Positions 15,651-24,953 of a stretch of 64,000 nucleotides of DNA are shown one piece after another. The number at the start of each line of letters is the position of its first letter. Position 1 is the stretch's first letter. The translations under genes and the position numbers were made by a program. Source of the DNA: Micromonospora sp. C28SCA-DRY-2 (lineage in GTDB: Bacteria > Actinomycetota > Actinomycetes > Mycobacteriales > Micromonosporaceae); NCBI RefSeq assembly GCF_030519475.1, contig NZ_JAUMKD010000003.1:682001-746000 (forward strand). The letters run 5' to 3'. A model generated the notes under the pieces. The model was not told the origin of the DNA. It did no database searches and saw only the letters and a list, made by a program, of their open reading frames with translations.

Positions 15651-18600
15651 GTGCAGCTCGGGATGCTCGGACCGTTCGAGGTTCGCATGGACGACGGCGA
15701 GATCGCCGACGTGCCGGGCGCCCGGTTGCGCGGACTGCTGGTCGCCCTCGCGCTCGAACCGGGTCGCGTGGTGCCGAAGGCGACGCTCGTCGACTGGATC
15801 TGGGGCGAACACCCGCCCGCCGACGCGGCGAACGCCCTGCACCGCCTGGTCTCCCGGCTGCGCAAGGTGCTGCCGGACGGTTCGGTCGAGGGGCAGCCGG
15901 ACGGCTACCGCCTGGCGGTGCAACCCGACGCCGTCGACGCGGTGCGTTTCGAACGCCTCGTCGCGCGGGCCCGGGACGACGAGGGTCCGCAGCGGGCACG
16001 CCGGCTGCGCGAGGCCCTCGCCCTGTGGCGCGGCGCGGCCATGCAGGACGTCGGCCTGCCCGAGAGCGGGGCGTTCGACGCGGCGGTCGCCCGGCTGGAG
16101 AGGCTGCGCCTGGCCGCCCTGGAGGATCGGTTCGACGCGGAGATCGGCCTCGGCCACGGCGCCGACCTGATCGCCGACCTGACGGACCTGGTGGCCGCCC
16201 ACCCGATCCGGGAGCGGCTGGCCGCCGCGCTGATGCGTGCCCTCGTCGCGGCCGGCCGCGACACCGAGGCGCTGCTCGTCTACCAGCGCACCCGGGAAGC
16301 CCTGGCCGACGCGCTCGGGGTGGACCCGTCACCGGAGCTGTCCGCGTTGCACGTCACGCTGCTGCGGGGCGAGTCCGGACGGCGGGAGGAGAACCGGAAG
16401 ACCAACCTGCGGGCCGAGCTGACCAGCTTCATCGGCAAGGACGCCGATGTCACCGCGGTGGGCAGACTCGTCGCCGAACATCGACTCACCACGCTGATCG
16501 GGCCGGGCGGCTCGGGGAAGACCCGGCTGGCCACGGAAACCGCGCGCACCCTGCTGGGTGACCTGCCGGACGGGGCCTGGCTGGTGGAGCTGGCGGCCAT
16601 CGGCGCCGACGGCGACGTGGCGCAGGCGGCACTGGCCGCGCTCGGCCTCCGGGATGCGCTGCTCGGCGAGACCCCGAACGTGGAGCCGACGGAGCGTCTC
16701 GTCGCCGCGATCCGCGAGCGGGAGACGCTGCTGATCCTGGACAACTGCGAGCACGTGATCGAGTCGGCGGCGGCGTTCGCCCATCGCGTGCTGGGTGAGT
16801 GCCGGCGGCTGCGGATCCTGGCGACGAGCCGGGAACCGCTCGGCATCACCGGTGAGGTGCTGTGGCCGGTCGTGCCGCTGGCCCTGCCGGAGCGGCACGC
16901 CGGTCCCGCCGAGATGGCGTCCGCGCCCGCCGTCCAGTTGCTGCGGGACCGGGCGAGCGCGGTGCGCAAGGATCTGGCGGTGGACGCCCACACGCTGTCG
17001 ACGATGGTGCGGGTCTGCCGGGCGCTGGACGGGATGCCGCTGGCGATCGAACTGGCCGCGGCCAGGTTGCGCACCATGTCCCTCGATCAGCTCGCCAACC
17101 GGCTCGACGACCGGTTCCGCCTGCTGACCGGCGGCAGCCGTACGGCGCTGCCGCGACACCGGACGCTGCGCGCGATGGTCGACTGGAGCTGGGAGTTGCT
17201 GACCGACGCGGAGCGGATGGTGCTGCGCCGGCTCTCGGTGTTCGCCGGCGGGGCGAGCCTGGAGGCGGCCGAGCGGGTCTGCGCCGGCGACGCGGTCGAG
17301 CCGGAGCAGGTCCTCGACCTGCTCATCGCGCTGGTGGAGAAGTCGCTGCTGGTCGCGGAGGGCGGCGACGCGCCGCGCTACCGGATGCTCGGCACGATCA
17401 AGGAGTACGCCGGGCACCGCCTCAGCGACGCCGGGGAGTCGGATCTGGCGCGCCAGGCGCACCTCGCCTACTTCACCGAACTGGCCGAGACCGCGGAGCC
17501 GCACCTTCGCCGCGCCGAGCAACTGGAGTGGCTCGCCACGCTCAACGTCGAGCACGACAACATCAGCGCCGCGATGCGGGGCGCGCTCGCGGCCGGCGAG
17601 GCGCAGGCGGCGATGCGGCTGGCGGCCGGCGCCGGCTGGTACTGGTGGCTCAGCGGGCACAAGGCCGAGGGCATCGAGCTGCTCATCGCGGCCACCAGGA
17701 CGCCCGGCGAGGTGCCCGACGAGATCCGGGCCATGGTGTACGCGTTCGTCGTGCTGTTCGTCAGCGGTGGGCGGGGCGACGAGCACCAGGCCGCGGAGTG
17801 GATCCACCAGGCCTACCGGCTCAGCCAGCGCAGCCGGTCCCGCAAGCCGCTGCTGGCGCTGGTCGTTCCGCTGGAGCGCATGTTGCAGGCGCCGGACGCG
17901 GTCCTGCCCGCCTGGGAACCCCTGCTGGACAGCGAGGACCCCTGGGTACGCGCACTGGCCCGGCTGCAACTGGGCAAGATGCGGATCCTGCTCGGTCACG
18001 GCGGGCGGGACGCGGACGCCCACCTCGAGCTGGCGCTGGCCGAGTTCCGGGCGACCGGCGAACGGTACGGGATCTCGTTCGCGCTGACCGAGCTGGCGGA
18101 CCGCGTCGCCATGCGCGGCGAGTTCGCCGCCGCGTGCCGGCACTACGAAGAGGCGATCGCGATCGTCACCGAGGTCGGCGCCGTCGAGGACGTCATCCGG
18201 ATGCGGTCCCGGCAGGCGCAGCTGTACTGGCTGCTGGGTGACGAGCAGTCGAGCGCGACCGCCCTGGCCGAGGCGCACCGGTGCGCGGAACGGGTCACCT
18301 GGCCGGACGCGCTGGCCCTGCTGGCCCTGTCGAGGGCGGATCTCGCTCGGTGGAGCGGCGACGCCGAGGAGGCGTACCGCCAGCTCGAGGTCGCGACGAC
18401 CATGCTGGGCGACGACGCGGAGCTGGCGAACGCCCGTGCGGTGACCCACGACCTGCTGGGCTACCTCGCGACCGACCTCGACGAGGCCCGGAAGCACCAC
18501 GCCGCGGCCTGCCAGGCCGCGGCCGAGACCGGGCACGCCCCGCTGATCGCCCGGATCCTCGTCGGCGTCGCGGACCTGGCGCTGCGCCGCGGCCAGTACG

Positions 18601-18788
18601 AGCAGGCCGCGCGGCTGCTCGCGGCGAGCACCGGGGTGCGCGGGCTGCCGGATCTGTCGCATCCGGATCTGGCCCGGGTCGAGCGGGCAGTGCGGAGCCG
18701 CCTCGGCGAGGTGGGGTTCGCCGAGGCGGCTCGGGTGGGTGCGGAGGTGGGTTGGGGTCAGCTGGTGGGGGTCACGCTCGCTTGTTGA
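15651..18788 (+). CDS. SARP/AfsR-type transcriptional regulator with NB-ARC ATPase and TPR region
   Basis: This large regulator (1045 residues) has four parts: an N-terminal OmpR-like winged helix (1-90, LGMLGPFEV to GYRLAV), a bacterial transcriptional activation domain (about 97-240), an NTPase with P-loop GPGGSGKT near 285 and hhDD-type LLILDNCEHV near 363, and a C-terminal half of helical TPR-like repeats from about 590. This is the AfsR architecture; such proteins activate secondary metabolism, export or stress genes by binding direct heptamer repeats. The GTG at 15651 gives the exact family N terminus. It is convergent with, and overlaps by 17 bases, the end of the DrrAB-type exporter operon, whose promoter carries phased heptamers (20479-20519). 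Confidence 0.93.
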   Translation: MQLGMLGPFEVRMDDGEIADVPGARLRGLLVALALEPGRVVPKATLVDWIWGEHPPADAANALHRLVSRLRKVLPDGSVEGQPDGYRLAVQPDAVDAVRFERLVARARDDEGPQRARRLREALALWRGAAMQDVGLPESGAFDAAVARLERLRLAALEDRFDAEIGLGHGADLIADLTDLVAAHPIRERLAAALMRALVAAGRDTEALLVYQRTREALADALGVDPSPELSALHVTLLRGESGRREENRKTNLRAELTSFIGKDADVTAVGRLVAEHRLTTLIGPGGSGKTRLATETARTLLGDLPDGAWLVELAAIGADGDVAQAALAALGLRDALLGETPNVEPTERLVAAIRERETLLILDNCEHVIESAAAFAHRVLGECRRLRILATSREPLGITGEVLWPVVPLALPERHAGPAEMASAPAVQLLRDRASAVRKDLAVDAHTLSTMVRVCRALDGMPLAIELAAARLRTMSLDQLANRLDDRFRLLTGGSRTALPRHRTLRAMVDWSWELLTDAERMVLRRLSVFAGGASLEAAERVCAGDAVEPEQVLDLLIALVEKSLLVAEGGDAPRYRMLGTIKEYAGHRLSDAGESDLARQAHLAYFTELAETAEPHLRRAEQLEWLATLNVEHDNISAAMRGALAAGEAQAAMRLAAGAGWYWWLSGHKAEGIELLIAATRTPGEVPDEIRAMVYAFVVLFVSGGRGDEHQAAEWIHQAYRLSQRSRSRKPLLALVVPLERMLQAPDAVLPAWEPLLDSEDPWVRALARLQLGKMRILLGHGGRDADAHLELALAEFRATGERYGISFALTELADRVAMRGEFAAACRHYEEAIAIVTEVGAVEDVIRMRSRQAQLYWLLGDEQSSATALAEAHRCAERVTWPDALALLALSRADLARWSGDAEEAYRQLEVATTMLGDDAELANARAVTHDLLGYLATDLDEARKHHAAACQAAAETGHAPLIARILVGVADLALRRGQYEQAARLLAASTGVRGLPDLSHPDLARVERAVRSRLGEVGFAEAARVGAEVGWGQLVGVTLAC

Positions 18789-19518
18789 ACGTGGCACGCG
18801 CCCACAGGTATCCGACGAGGGCGATGGCGGTGCACCAGGCGACGGCGATGATGGTGTCGGTGGTCGAGGGTGTGCTGTTGAGCAGTCCGCGGAGGGTTTC
18901 GATGATCGGTGTGAAGGGCTGGTACTCGGCGAATTCGCGCAGGCCGGGGCCCATCTTGTCGGCGGGGACGATGGCGCTGCTGAAGAAGGGCAGCATGACC
19001 AGGGGCACGGCGGCCAGGCCGGCGGTTTCCACGGATTTGGCGGCGAGTCCGAGGGCGACGGTGAGCCAGGCGGCGGCGAAGCCGAGCAGCACGATGATGC
19101 CGAGCACGCCGAGCCAGTCGAGCAGACTCGCCGAGGGGTCGAATCCGAGGAGGAAGGCCACCGCGATCAGGGCGGCGATGGCGACCAGGTTGGTCAGCAC
19201 GGTCGCGACGACGTGGCCGGTGAGCACCGCGCCGCGGGAGACGTGCATGACTTTGAACCGGTTGATGATGCCTTTGGTCATGTCGGAGTTCACCGCGGTG
19301 GCGGTGGCGCCGAGGCCGTAGCAGACGGCCAGCAGCATCAGCCCGGGTGTGGCGTAGTCGATGTAGTCGACCCCGACGCTGAAGGCGTCGCCGAACATGT
19401 ACACGAACATCAGCATGATCACGATCGGCATCAGGACCGCGTTGAACACCGAGGTCGGGTTCCGGGTGATGTGCGTGAAGTTGCGACGCAGCATGACCAT
19501 CGCGTGGGACGTGCTCAT
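18772..19518 (-). CDS. ABC-2 type transporter permease (DrrB-like)
   Basis: This 248-residue membrane component of a drug-type ABC exporter has six hydrophobic segments (near 28-48, 58-80, 108-135, 142-160, 168-190, 220-240) and the ABC-2 family features FTHITRNPTSVFNAVLMP and NRFKVMHVSRGAVL. The ATG at 19518 overlaps the stop codon of the ATPase gene by 4 bases. With that ATPase it forms a two-gene DrrAB-like pump, typically exporting hydrophobic drugs or lipids. The substrate is unknown. Its 3' end overlaps the convergent SARP gene by 17 bases. Confidence 0.95.
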   Translation of the reverse strand: MSTSHAMVMLRRNFTHITRNPTSVFNAVLMPIVIMLMFVYMFGDAFSVGVDYIDYATPGLMLLAVCYGLGATATAVNSDMTKGIINRFKVMHVSRGAVLTGHVVATVLTNLVAIAALIAVAFLLGFDPSASLLDWLGVLGIIVLLGFAAAWLTVALGLAAKSVETAGLAAVPLVMLPFFSSAIVPADKMGPGLREFAEYQPFTPIIETLRGLLNSTPSTTDTIIAVAWCTAIALVGYLWARATFNKRA

Positions 19519-20456
19519 TTCGCGGTCACCTCCGTGGTGCGGCCCGTGAGGGCGAGGAAAACATCGTCGAGGTCGGGGGTGTGCACGGAGAACTCCTCCG
19601 CGCGCAGGTGGTACTCGTCGAGCCGGTCCAGCAGCGCCCGCAGCGACGCCGTCCCGCCGTCGCTGGGCACCCGCACGGTCAACGCCTCCTCGTCGCGCGC
19701 GGCGTCGGGGAAGATCCGGCCGGCCGCGTCGAGGTCCGCGGCGGTGGCCAACCGCAGCCGCACGTGCGTTCCCGGGATCTGGCGCTTGAGCTCGTCGGGC
19801 GTGCCCTGGGCGACCAGCCGCCCCTGGTCCAGCACCGCGACCCGGTGGGCGAGCTGGTCGGCTTCCTCCAGGTACTGGGTGGTGAGGAAGACGCTCACCC
19901 CGTCGGCCACCAGATCCCGGATGATCGACCACATGGTCCGGCGGCTACGCGGGTCCAGCCCGGTCGTCGGCTCGTCCAGGAAGATGATCCGCGGGTTGCC
20001 GACCAACGTCATCGCCAGGTCGAGCTTGCGGCGCATACCACCGGAGTACGTCGACGCGGGCTTACCCGCCGACTCGGTCAACTCGAACCGCTCCAACAAC
20101 TCCGCCACGACCCGCTTACCGTCCCGGGCCGGCACCCGACCCAGGTCCACCATCAACTGCAGGTTCTCCCGCCCGGTCAACAACTCGTCCACCGCCGCGA
20201 ACTGACCAGTCACCCCGATCACCGACCGCACCGCCCTCGCCTCGGTCGCCACATCGTGACCCGCCACCCGCACCGACCCACCGTCAGCCCGCACCAACGT
20301 CGTCAACACATTCACCGTCGTCGTCTTACCCGCCCCATTCGGACCCAGCAGAGAGAAGATCGTGCCCGCCTCGACCCGCAGATCGACGCCGTCGAGCACC
20401 ACCCTGTCCCCGAACGCCTTCCGCAAACCGGAAACCTCAATCGCTGAACTTGTCAT
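19515..20456 (-). CDS. ABC transporter ATP-binding protein (DrrA family)
   Basis: This 313-residue ATPase has Walker A GPNGAGKTT near 38, Q-loop VTGQFAAVDELLTGRENL, signature YSGGMRRKLDLA, Walker B IIFLDEPTTGLDPRSR, H-loop TTQYLEEAD, and the DrrA-specific C-terminal domain of about 90 residues ending in DDVFLALTG. It pairs with the DrrB-like permease. The ATG is 6 bases downstream of GATCGT, a degenerate leaderless -10. Immediately upstream lie four heptamers spaced 11-12 bases apart, so an activator probably controls this operon. Confidence 0.96.
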   Translation of the reverse strand: MTSSAIEVSGLRKAFGDRVVLDGVDLRVEAGTIFSLLGPNGAGKTTTVNVLTTLVRADGGSVRVAGHDVATEARAVRSVIGVTGQFAAVDELLTGRENLQLMVDLGRVPARDGKRVVAELLERFELTESAGKPASTYSGGMRRKLDLAMTLVGNPRIIFLDEPTTGLDPRSRRTMWSIIRDLVADGVSVFLTTQYLEEADQLAHRVAVLDQGRLVAQGTPDELKRQIPGTHVRLRLATAADLDAAGRIFPDAARDEEALTVRVPSDGGTASLRALLDRLDEYHLRAEEFSVHTPDLDDVFLALTGRTTEVTAK

Positions 20457-20478
20457 GCGACCACGATCGCCGGGTGAT

Positions 20479-20519
20479 CTGTCACCGCCCTGTCATGCCG
20501 CTGACACGACCACTGACAC
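20479..20519 (-). promoter_or_regulatory. four phased heptamers upstream of the exporter (SARP-like operator)
   Basis: On the plus strand CTGTCAC (20479), CTGTCAT (20490), CTGACAC (20501) and CTGACAC (20513) recur at 11, 11 and 12 bases. The promoter-proximal unit ends about 10 bases before a possible -10 (GATCGT on the minus strand, 20468-20463). SARP operators are direct heptamers in 11-base register placed about 8 bases from the -10. The adjacent SARP gene is the obvious candidate binder; this is inference. Confidence 0.55.
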
Positions 20520-20580
20520 GGCTGGCCGGGGCGGGCCGGGCGACCCGCTCCGACTCGGCCATCGAGCCGCCGGGCGGTGA

Positions 20581-21249
20581 TCAGCCGGCGAAGGAGAGCC
20601 AGCGGAAGCCGGCGGCGTCGGCGGTCGCCCGCTCGGCGTCGGTGAGGTCGACCCGGCCGGTCGCCTTGCGGATCAGGGTCAGCCGGTCCCAGCCCAGCTC
20701 GGCCGGGACCGGGTGGCCGCCGGTGAGCAGGCCGGCGACGACCTCCGCCGCGGTCGGGGTGAGCCACGGCGACCGGTCCAGCGCCGCCGCCAGGTCCAGG
20801 CCGTGCACGGCGACCTCCACCACCCGGGTACGCAGGAACTCGCCGAGCGCCATCGCGTCGCCGTGCCGGGTGCGTACCACGCGGCCGGGCGGCTGGGCGT
20901 CGACCGCGTCGAGGGTGGCCCGCCAGGCCCGGTCGAAGTCCGCGACCAGGGCGGCGCCGTCGAGTTCCCGGGCCTCCCGCCGGCCGGCGTCGATCCGGTC
21001 GGCGTCCACCGCCGGGGCGAACTTGGCCACGCCGAAGTAGCCGGCGGCGTCCACCTCGGCGCGGGCCGGGGCCGGCGCGGCGAGCATGTCGACCAGCCGC
21101 CCGGCGCCGGTACGCACGTGCGCGAGCAACTCCCGCACGGTCCACGGCGCGCAGCCGGTGGGCCGGTCGAAGTCGGCCTCGTCGAGGTCGCGCAGCGCCT
21201 CGCCCAGCCGGGCACACTCGTCCCGGAATCCCGCCCGCACGGTCTCCAC
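20581..21249 (-). CDS. maleylpyruvate isomerase/DinB-fold (TIGR03086-like) protein
   Basis: This 222-residue helical-bundle protein has the actinobacterial pattern LGEALRDLDEADFDRPTGCAPWTVRELLAHV near the N terminus, and later RVVEVAVHGLDLAAALDR, which supplies the conserved metal-binding His (HV and VHGLD). The family belongs to the DinB/mycothiol-dependent maleylpyruvate isomerase superfamily; most members act with mycothiol or are uncharacterised. I chose GTG at 21249 because GGAGGGGGG precedes it at good spacing; an upstream in-frame ATG at 21306 has no ribosome binding site. Confidence 0.88.
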   Translation of the reverse strand: METVRAGFRDECARLGEALRDLDEADFDRPTGCAPWTVRELLAHVRTGAGRLVDMLAAPAPARAEVDAAGYFGVAKFAPAVDADRIDAGRREARELDGAALVADFDRAWRATLDAVDAQPPGRVVRTRHGDAMALGEFLRTRVVEVAVHGLDLAAALDRSPWLTPTAAEVVAGLLTGGHPVPAELGWDRLTLIRKATGRVDLTDAERATADAAGFRWLSFAG

Positions 21250-21308
21250 CGGTCCCCCCTCCGCCGGTCCGTACCCTCTCACATCGTCCGGAGCCCGGAA
21301 GCCCATGG

Positions 21309-22589
21309 TCAGCCGCGGCGCCACCAGGACCAGTTCGCCCGCGAGTCGGCCGGGTGGGGCGGTTCCGGCGGGCGGCGGGCGGCGCGACGGGTGTCGACGA
21401 CGGCGATGCCGAACAGCACCAGCGCGGCGGTGATCCCGGCGGCCAGCGGCGGAGCGGTGAGCAGCGGCAGCACGGCGGCCAGCAGCGCACCGACGCCGAT
21501 CCAGCGGCGTACGGAAACCCGGGAGAAGACCGCGTGTTCCAGGGCGGCCCGGCCGGCGAGGAAACAGGCCGGCCCGCCGAGGACCAGCACCAGCCACGCC
21601 GGGTAGGCCCGGCCGAGGGTGTGGATCTGGACGAGTTCGTGCCCGATCGCCGTGATCACGATCCCGAAGATGATCACCGCGTGGACGGACGCGACGAAGC
21701 GCCCCAACCCGGCGGGGTCCCGGGCCGCGGCGACGGCCTCTCCGAGCACCAGGCCGGCCCGGTGGAAGTAGATGCGCCACAGCAGGACCACCGTGACGAA
21801 GGCGGTGACCAGCGCGGTCGTCGCGTAGCCGGCACCGCGGTCGGGGCCGGTGGAGTAGATGATGCCGACCGCGAGGAACGTCTCGCCGAGGGCGATCAAC
21901 ACCAGCTGCGTGTACCGGTCGGCGAGATGGTGCGGCGCGGCCGTCCACGCCGACGTCCTGCCACGTCCCAGCCGCGGTACCGGCCAGCCCAGCCGGGCCG
22001 AGCCGACGTCGATGACCGCCGCCAGGATCCACAGCAGCAGGTGCGCCGGGCCGGGTACGAGCGCACCGAGAATCCAGAACGGTCCCGACCCGGCGAACCA
22101 GAGCGCGATCCGCCAGTACACCCGGGCCAGCGGGTGCCCGCCGAGCATCACGGCGAAGATCACCGACCAGCTCAGCTGGCCGAGCACGTACGACAACGCG
22201 AAGGGCAGGGCGCCAGCGCCGTCGAACACGTGCTCCACGTTGGCGCCCATGATCAGCAGAGCGAATCCCGTGGTCAGGATCGCCCACTGCGCCGCCGGAC
22301 CCCGCGGATCGAGGCGCGCGGTCCGGTAGGCGGTGATCGTCCACATCCAGAACAACGGCACGAACACCAGCACCGTACGCCCCAGGGCGGTCCAGCGCCG
22401 GGCCATGTCGGAGCTGTCCAGGCCCGGCCCCTCCAGGCCGGTCACCGCGGAGGCCACCAGCCGGTTCAAGGCGAACACCATCACCAGGTCGAAGAAGAGC
22501 TCCACGTACGTGGCCTGCTGCGCGCTCTCCGGGCTGCGCAGCAACCCGGCCGCCTGACCCTGCCCCCGGCTCCGCCACGCTCTGCGCAC
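21309..22589 (-). CDS. low-temperature-requirement A (LtrA) family membrane protein
   Basis: This 426-residue membrane protein has the diagnostic LtrA opening VELFFDLVMVFALNRL near residue 29, then about ten hydrophobic segments and the conserved HHLADRYTQLVLIALGETFLAVG block near 225. LtrA proteins are widespread in actinomycetes. The name comes from a Listeria cold-growth phenotype, and the transported or sensed compound is not known. A GTG start gives an N terminus of about 28 polar residues before the signature. It is followed 60 bases later by the DinB-fold gene on the same strand, so the two may be cotranscribed. Confidence 0.92.
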   Translation of the reverse strand: MRRAWRSRGQGQAAGLLRSPESAQQATYVELFFDLVMVFALNRLVASAVTGLEGPGLDSSDMARRWTALGRTVLVFVPLFWMWTITAYRTARLDPRGPAAQWAILTTGFALLIMGANVEHVFDGAGALPFALSYVLGQLSWSVIFAVMLGGHPLARVYWRIALWFAGSGPFWILGALVPGPAHLLLWILAAVIDVGSARLGWPVPRLGRGRTSAWTAAPHHLADRYTQLVLIALGETFLAVGIIYSTGPDRGAGYATTALVTAFVTVVLLWRIYFHRAGLVLGEAVAAARDPAGLGRFVASVHAVIIFGIVITAIGHELVQIHTLGRAYPAWLVLVLGGPACFLAGRAALEHAVFSRVSVRRWIGVGALLAAVLPLLTAPPLAAGITAALVLFGIAVVDTRRAARRPPEPPHPADSRANWSWWRRG

Positions 22590-22724
22590 CTGCCCATCGC
22601 AGCCGACTTCCGACCGGTTCGTGGCACAACCGCCGGATGCGCTGGTCCCGCGTCCGGTGGCGGGCCGTTTCGGCGCCCGTCCGGCGGGTACGCGCGACCC
22701 GGTCGACGGAGAGGAGCGTCAGGG

Positions 22725-23177
22725 ATGGCCGGGATCATGATGCGCAGCCCCGCGTTCAACGACCACGACCGGCTGCCGGACCGGGTCTCCCGCGACGGCG
22801 GCAACGTCTCGCCGCCGCTGGAGTGGTCCCGGGTGCCGGATTCCGCCGTCGAGCTGGTGCTGCTCGTGGAGGATCCGGACGCCGGGAAGACGCCGTTCCT
22901 GCACTGGCTGGTCACCGGCATCGCGCGGAACTCGGACGGATCGCCGGAGGGCGGCGTGCCGCTCGGTGGCCGGGAGTGGCCCAACGGCTTCGGCGAGCTG
23001 GGCTGGGGCGGGCCGCAGCCGCCCCGGGGCGACGACCCGCACCGCTACTTCTTCCGGCTCTACGCCCTGCAACGGCCGCTGGAACTTCCCGACGCGCCGC
23101 AGGTGCCCGACGTGTACCGGGCGCTCACCGACAAGGAGTTCGCCAGCGGCACCATGGTCGGCACGTACGCCCGCTGA
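22725..23177 (+). CDS. YbhB/YbcL-family Raf kinase inhibitor-like (PEBP) protein
   Basis: This 150-residue cytoplasmic protein has the PEBP fold motifs: SPAFNDHDRLPDRVSRDGGNVSPPLEW near the N terminus, the central DPDAGKTPFLHWLVTGI segment (ligand-binding DPD and HW) and HRYFFRLYAL. Bacterial members bind anionic or phospholipid-like ligands; their physiological role is uncertain. The ATG is preceded by GGAGAGGAGCGTCAGGG, which contains a good ribosome binding site. It is convergent with the PAP2 phosphatase gene, which ends 6 bases beyond its stop codon. Confidence 0.95.
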   Translation: MAGIMMRSPAFNDHDRLPDRVSRDGGNVSPPLEWSRVPDSAVELVLLVEDPDAGKTPFLHWLVTGIARNSDGSPEGGVPLGGREWPNGFGELGWGGPQPPRGDDPHRYFFRLYALQRPLELPDAPQVPDVYRALTDKEFASGTMVGTYAR

Positions 23178-23183
23178 CCGCGG

Positions 23184-24065
23184 TCAGCCCGGGCGGCGCG
23201 GGACGAGCCGGTGCACGACGCCGAGCACCAGCGCCATCACCAGCCCCATCGTGCCGGCGATGCCCGCGGCGCTGCCGGCGTAGCCGACGAACAGCGGCCG
23301 CCGGGACAGCTCGGTGGGTGGGGTCCCGCGCAGGTCGACCAACCAGGACAGGGCCAGCGCGCAGCCGATCACCGCCAGCGCGCCGCCGACGCCGAGCACC
23401 GCCGCGGCGACCCGGTGCGCGTCGGCGGCGGCCACCTGCGCCTGTTCGCGCTGGAGGACCAGGAGCAGCAGCCCGGCCAGCGCCGCCCAGACGCCGACCA
23501 CGAGGAACGCCGCCACCGCGTCGCTGGGCCGGTGCCAGCCGGCGGAGAGGGTGGCCACCCCGGCGACCGCGGCGTAGCCGGCGCCGAGGAAGGCACCGAG
23601 CGCCCGGACCTTGCGGGGCAGCACGAGCACCAGCGCCACCGCCACCGAGGCGGCGACCGTGGCGTGGCCGCTGGGCAGGCTGTTGCCGGCGTACGCGCGT
23701 TGCAGGTCGATGCCGAAGTCGGGCCGGTCCAGGCCGTACTTGAGCAGTTGGGTGCTGACGTTGGCGCCGACGACCAGCAGGGTGGCCGTGACGGCCAGGG
23801 CGACCCGCCCCCGGATCAGGGCGATGAAGCCGATCACCGCGGTGGTCGCCAGCAGGGACACCACCGACATGGCGTTGAGCAACCGGTCCACCGGCTCGTC
23901 GATGCGGTCCTGGCCGATCCGGTTGCCGGTCAGCGCGACGGTGTCCACCCACTGGCCCAGCCCGGTGTGCACGGCGACCCGCCACACGACGACCAGGGCC
24001 GCCGCCTGGACGATGGCCAGTACGACCAACCAGACCGCCGTCCAACCCCTTGCCGTCGCGCGCAC
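23184..24065 (-). CDS. PAP2-superfamily membrane phosphatase
   Basis: This 293-residue membrane phosphatase has the three PAP2 motifs in order: KYGLDRPDF (KxxxxxxRP class), PSGHATV, and SAGWHRPSDAV (SRxxxxxHxxxD class). These lie on the outer face between about six helices. Likely substrates are undecaprenyl pyrophosphate or phosphatidate-type lipids. I chose GTG at 24065: on the minus strand TACCGT sits 6 bases upstream, a leaderless arrangement, and the first helix follows directly. An alternative GTG at 24137 adds 24 polar residues. The C-terminal third adds three helices beyond the catalytic core. Confidence 0.88.
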   Translation of the reverse strand: MRATARGWTAVWLVVLAIVQAAALVVVWRVAVHTGLGQWVDTVALTGNRIGQDRIDEPVDRLLNAMSVVSLLATTAVIGFIALIRGRVALAVTATLLVVGANVSTQLLKYGLDRPDFGIDLQRAYAGNSLPSGHATVAASVAVALVLVLPRKVRALGAFLGAGYAAVAGVATLSAGWHRPSDAVAAFLVVGVWAALAGLLLLVLQREQAQVAAADAHRVAAAVLGVGGALAVIGCALALSWLVDLRGTPPTELSRRPLFVGYAGSAAGIAGTMGLVMALVLGVVHRLVPRRPG

Positions 24066-24206
24066 CCGCACACGGTAGCCGGGCGGGTGGGCCGGAACGG
24101 CGACGGCCCGCGGGCTGCCACTGCGTCGATTCACCACGTCCGACCGGGTACCCGATAACGCGTCGCGGCTACCACATTAGGTTGGTGTCGACGGTAGGAG
24201 GTGACG

Positions 24207-24920
24207 GTGGCCAGCGGACCGGAGCAGAACCTGCCGCCCACCGACCGGTCCGAGGCGGCGGTGGGCCGGCCGGAGTCGCTCGCCGACCTGCTCGGTGGCC
24301 GGCGGGGCGCGGTCGACGCCACCCTGCCGCCGGTGGCGTTCGCCGCCGGCTGGGTGCTCGGCGGGCAGTCGCTCTGGGCCGGGATCGGGGCGGCCGTGGT
24401 CGCCGGCACGGCGGTCGCCGGCTGGCGGCTGCGCCGCGGCGACCGTCCCCGGTCGGTGCTGATCGGGTTGCTCGCCGTCTGCGTGGCCGCGCTGATCGCG
24501 TTGCGTACCGGCCGGGCGGAGGATTTCTTCCTGCTGCAACTGCTCTCCAACGCGGCGAGCGCGTTGGCCTGGATGGTGAGCATCGCGGTGCGCTGGCCGC
24601 TGCTCGGGGTGGTGGTCGGGGTGGCCCTCGGGCAGCGCAGCCGGTGGCGGCGGGATCCGGCGCTGCTGCGCGCGTACGGGCGGGGCAGCTGGGTCTGGGC
24701 GGCGAGCTACGTGGTGCGGGTGGCGGTGTTCCTGCCGCTCTACCTCGCCGGCCAGGTGCTCGCGCTGACCGTGGCCCGGGTGGCGCTGAGCTGGCCGCTG
24801 GTGGCCACCGCGCTGGCGGTGAGCTGGGTGGTGGTGCGCCGGTCGCTGCCGGCGGGCCATCCAGGGCTGCGGCACCCGGTGGACCGGGCCGCCGAGGTGG
24901 CGACGGCGCCGGAAAAGTGA
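24207..24920 (+). CDS. DUF3159 family membrane protein
   Basis: This 237-residue membrane protein has four to six helices (near 40-75, 88-105, 115-140, 165-195, 200-218) and the DUF3159 pattern: ESLADLLGGRRGAVDATLPPVAFAAGWVLGG near residue 25, GRAEDFFLLQLLSNAASA, and LRAYGRGSWVWAASYVVR. The function is unknown; it is a widespread actinobacterial family. The second GTG (24207) was chosen over that at 24201 because AGGAGG lies 5 bases upstream of it. A clear hairpin terminator follows the stop codon. Confidence 0.92.
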   Translation: MASGPEQNLPPTDRSEAAVGRPESLADLLGGRRGAVDATLPPVAFAAGWVLGGQSLWAGIGAAVVAGTAVAGWRLRRGDRPRSVLIGLLAVCVAALIALRTGRAEDFFLLQLLSNAASALAWMVSIAVRWPLLGVVVGVALGQRSRWRRDPALLRAYGRGSWVWAASYVVRVAVFLPLYLAGQVLALTVARVALSWPLVATALAVSWVVVRRSLPAGHPGLRHPVDRAAEVATAPEK

Positions 24921-24921
24921 G

Positions 24922-24953
24922 GGAGAGGCCGCCACGGGGGGAGCGGCCTCTCC
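24922..24953 (+). terminator. hairpin terminator of the DUF3159 gene
   Basis: Arms 24922-24932 and 24943-24953 form a perfect 11-bp stem with a 10-base loop, directly after the stop codon. No T-run follows immediately, although two short T-runs occur near 25006-25020. Confidence 0.75.
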
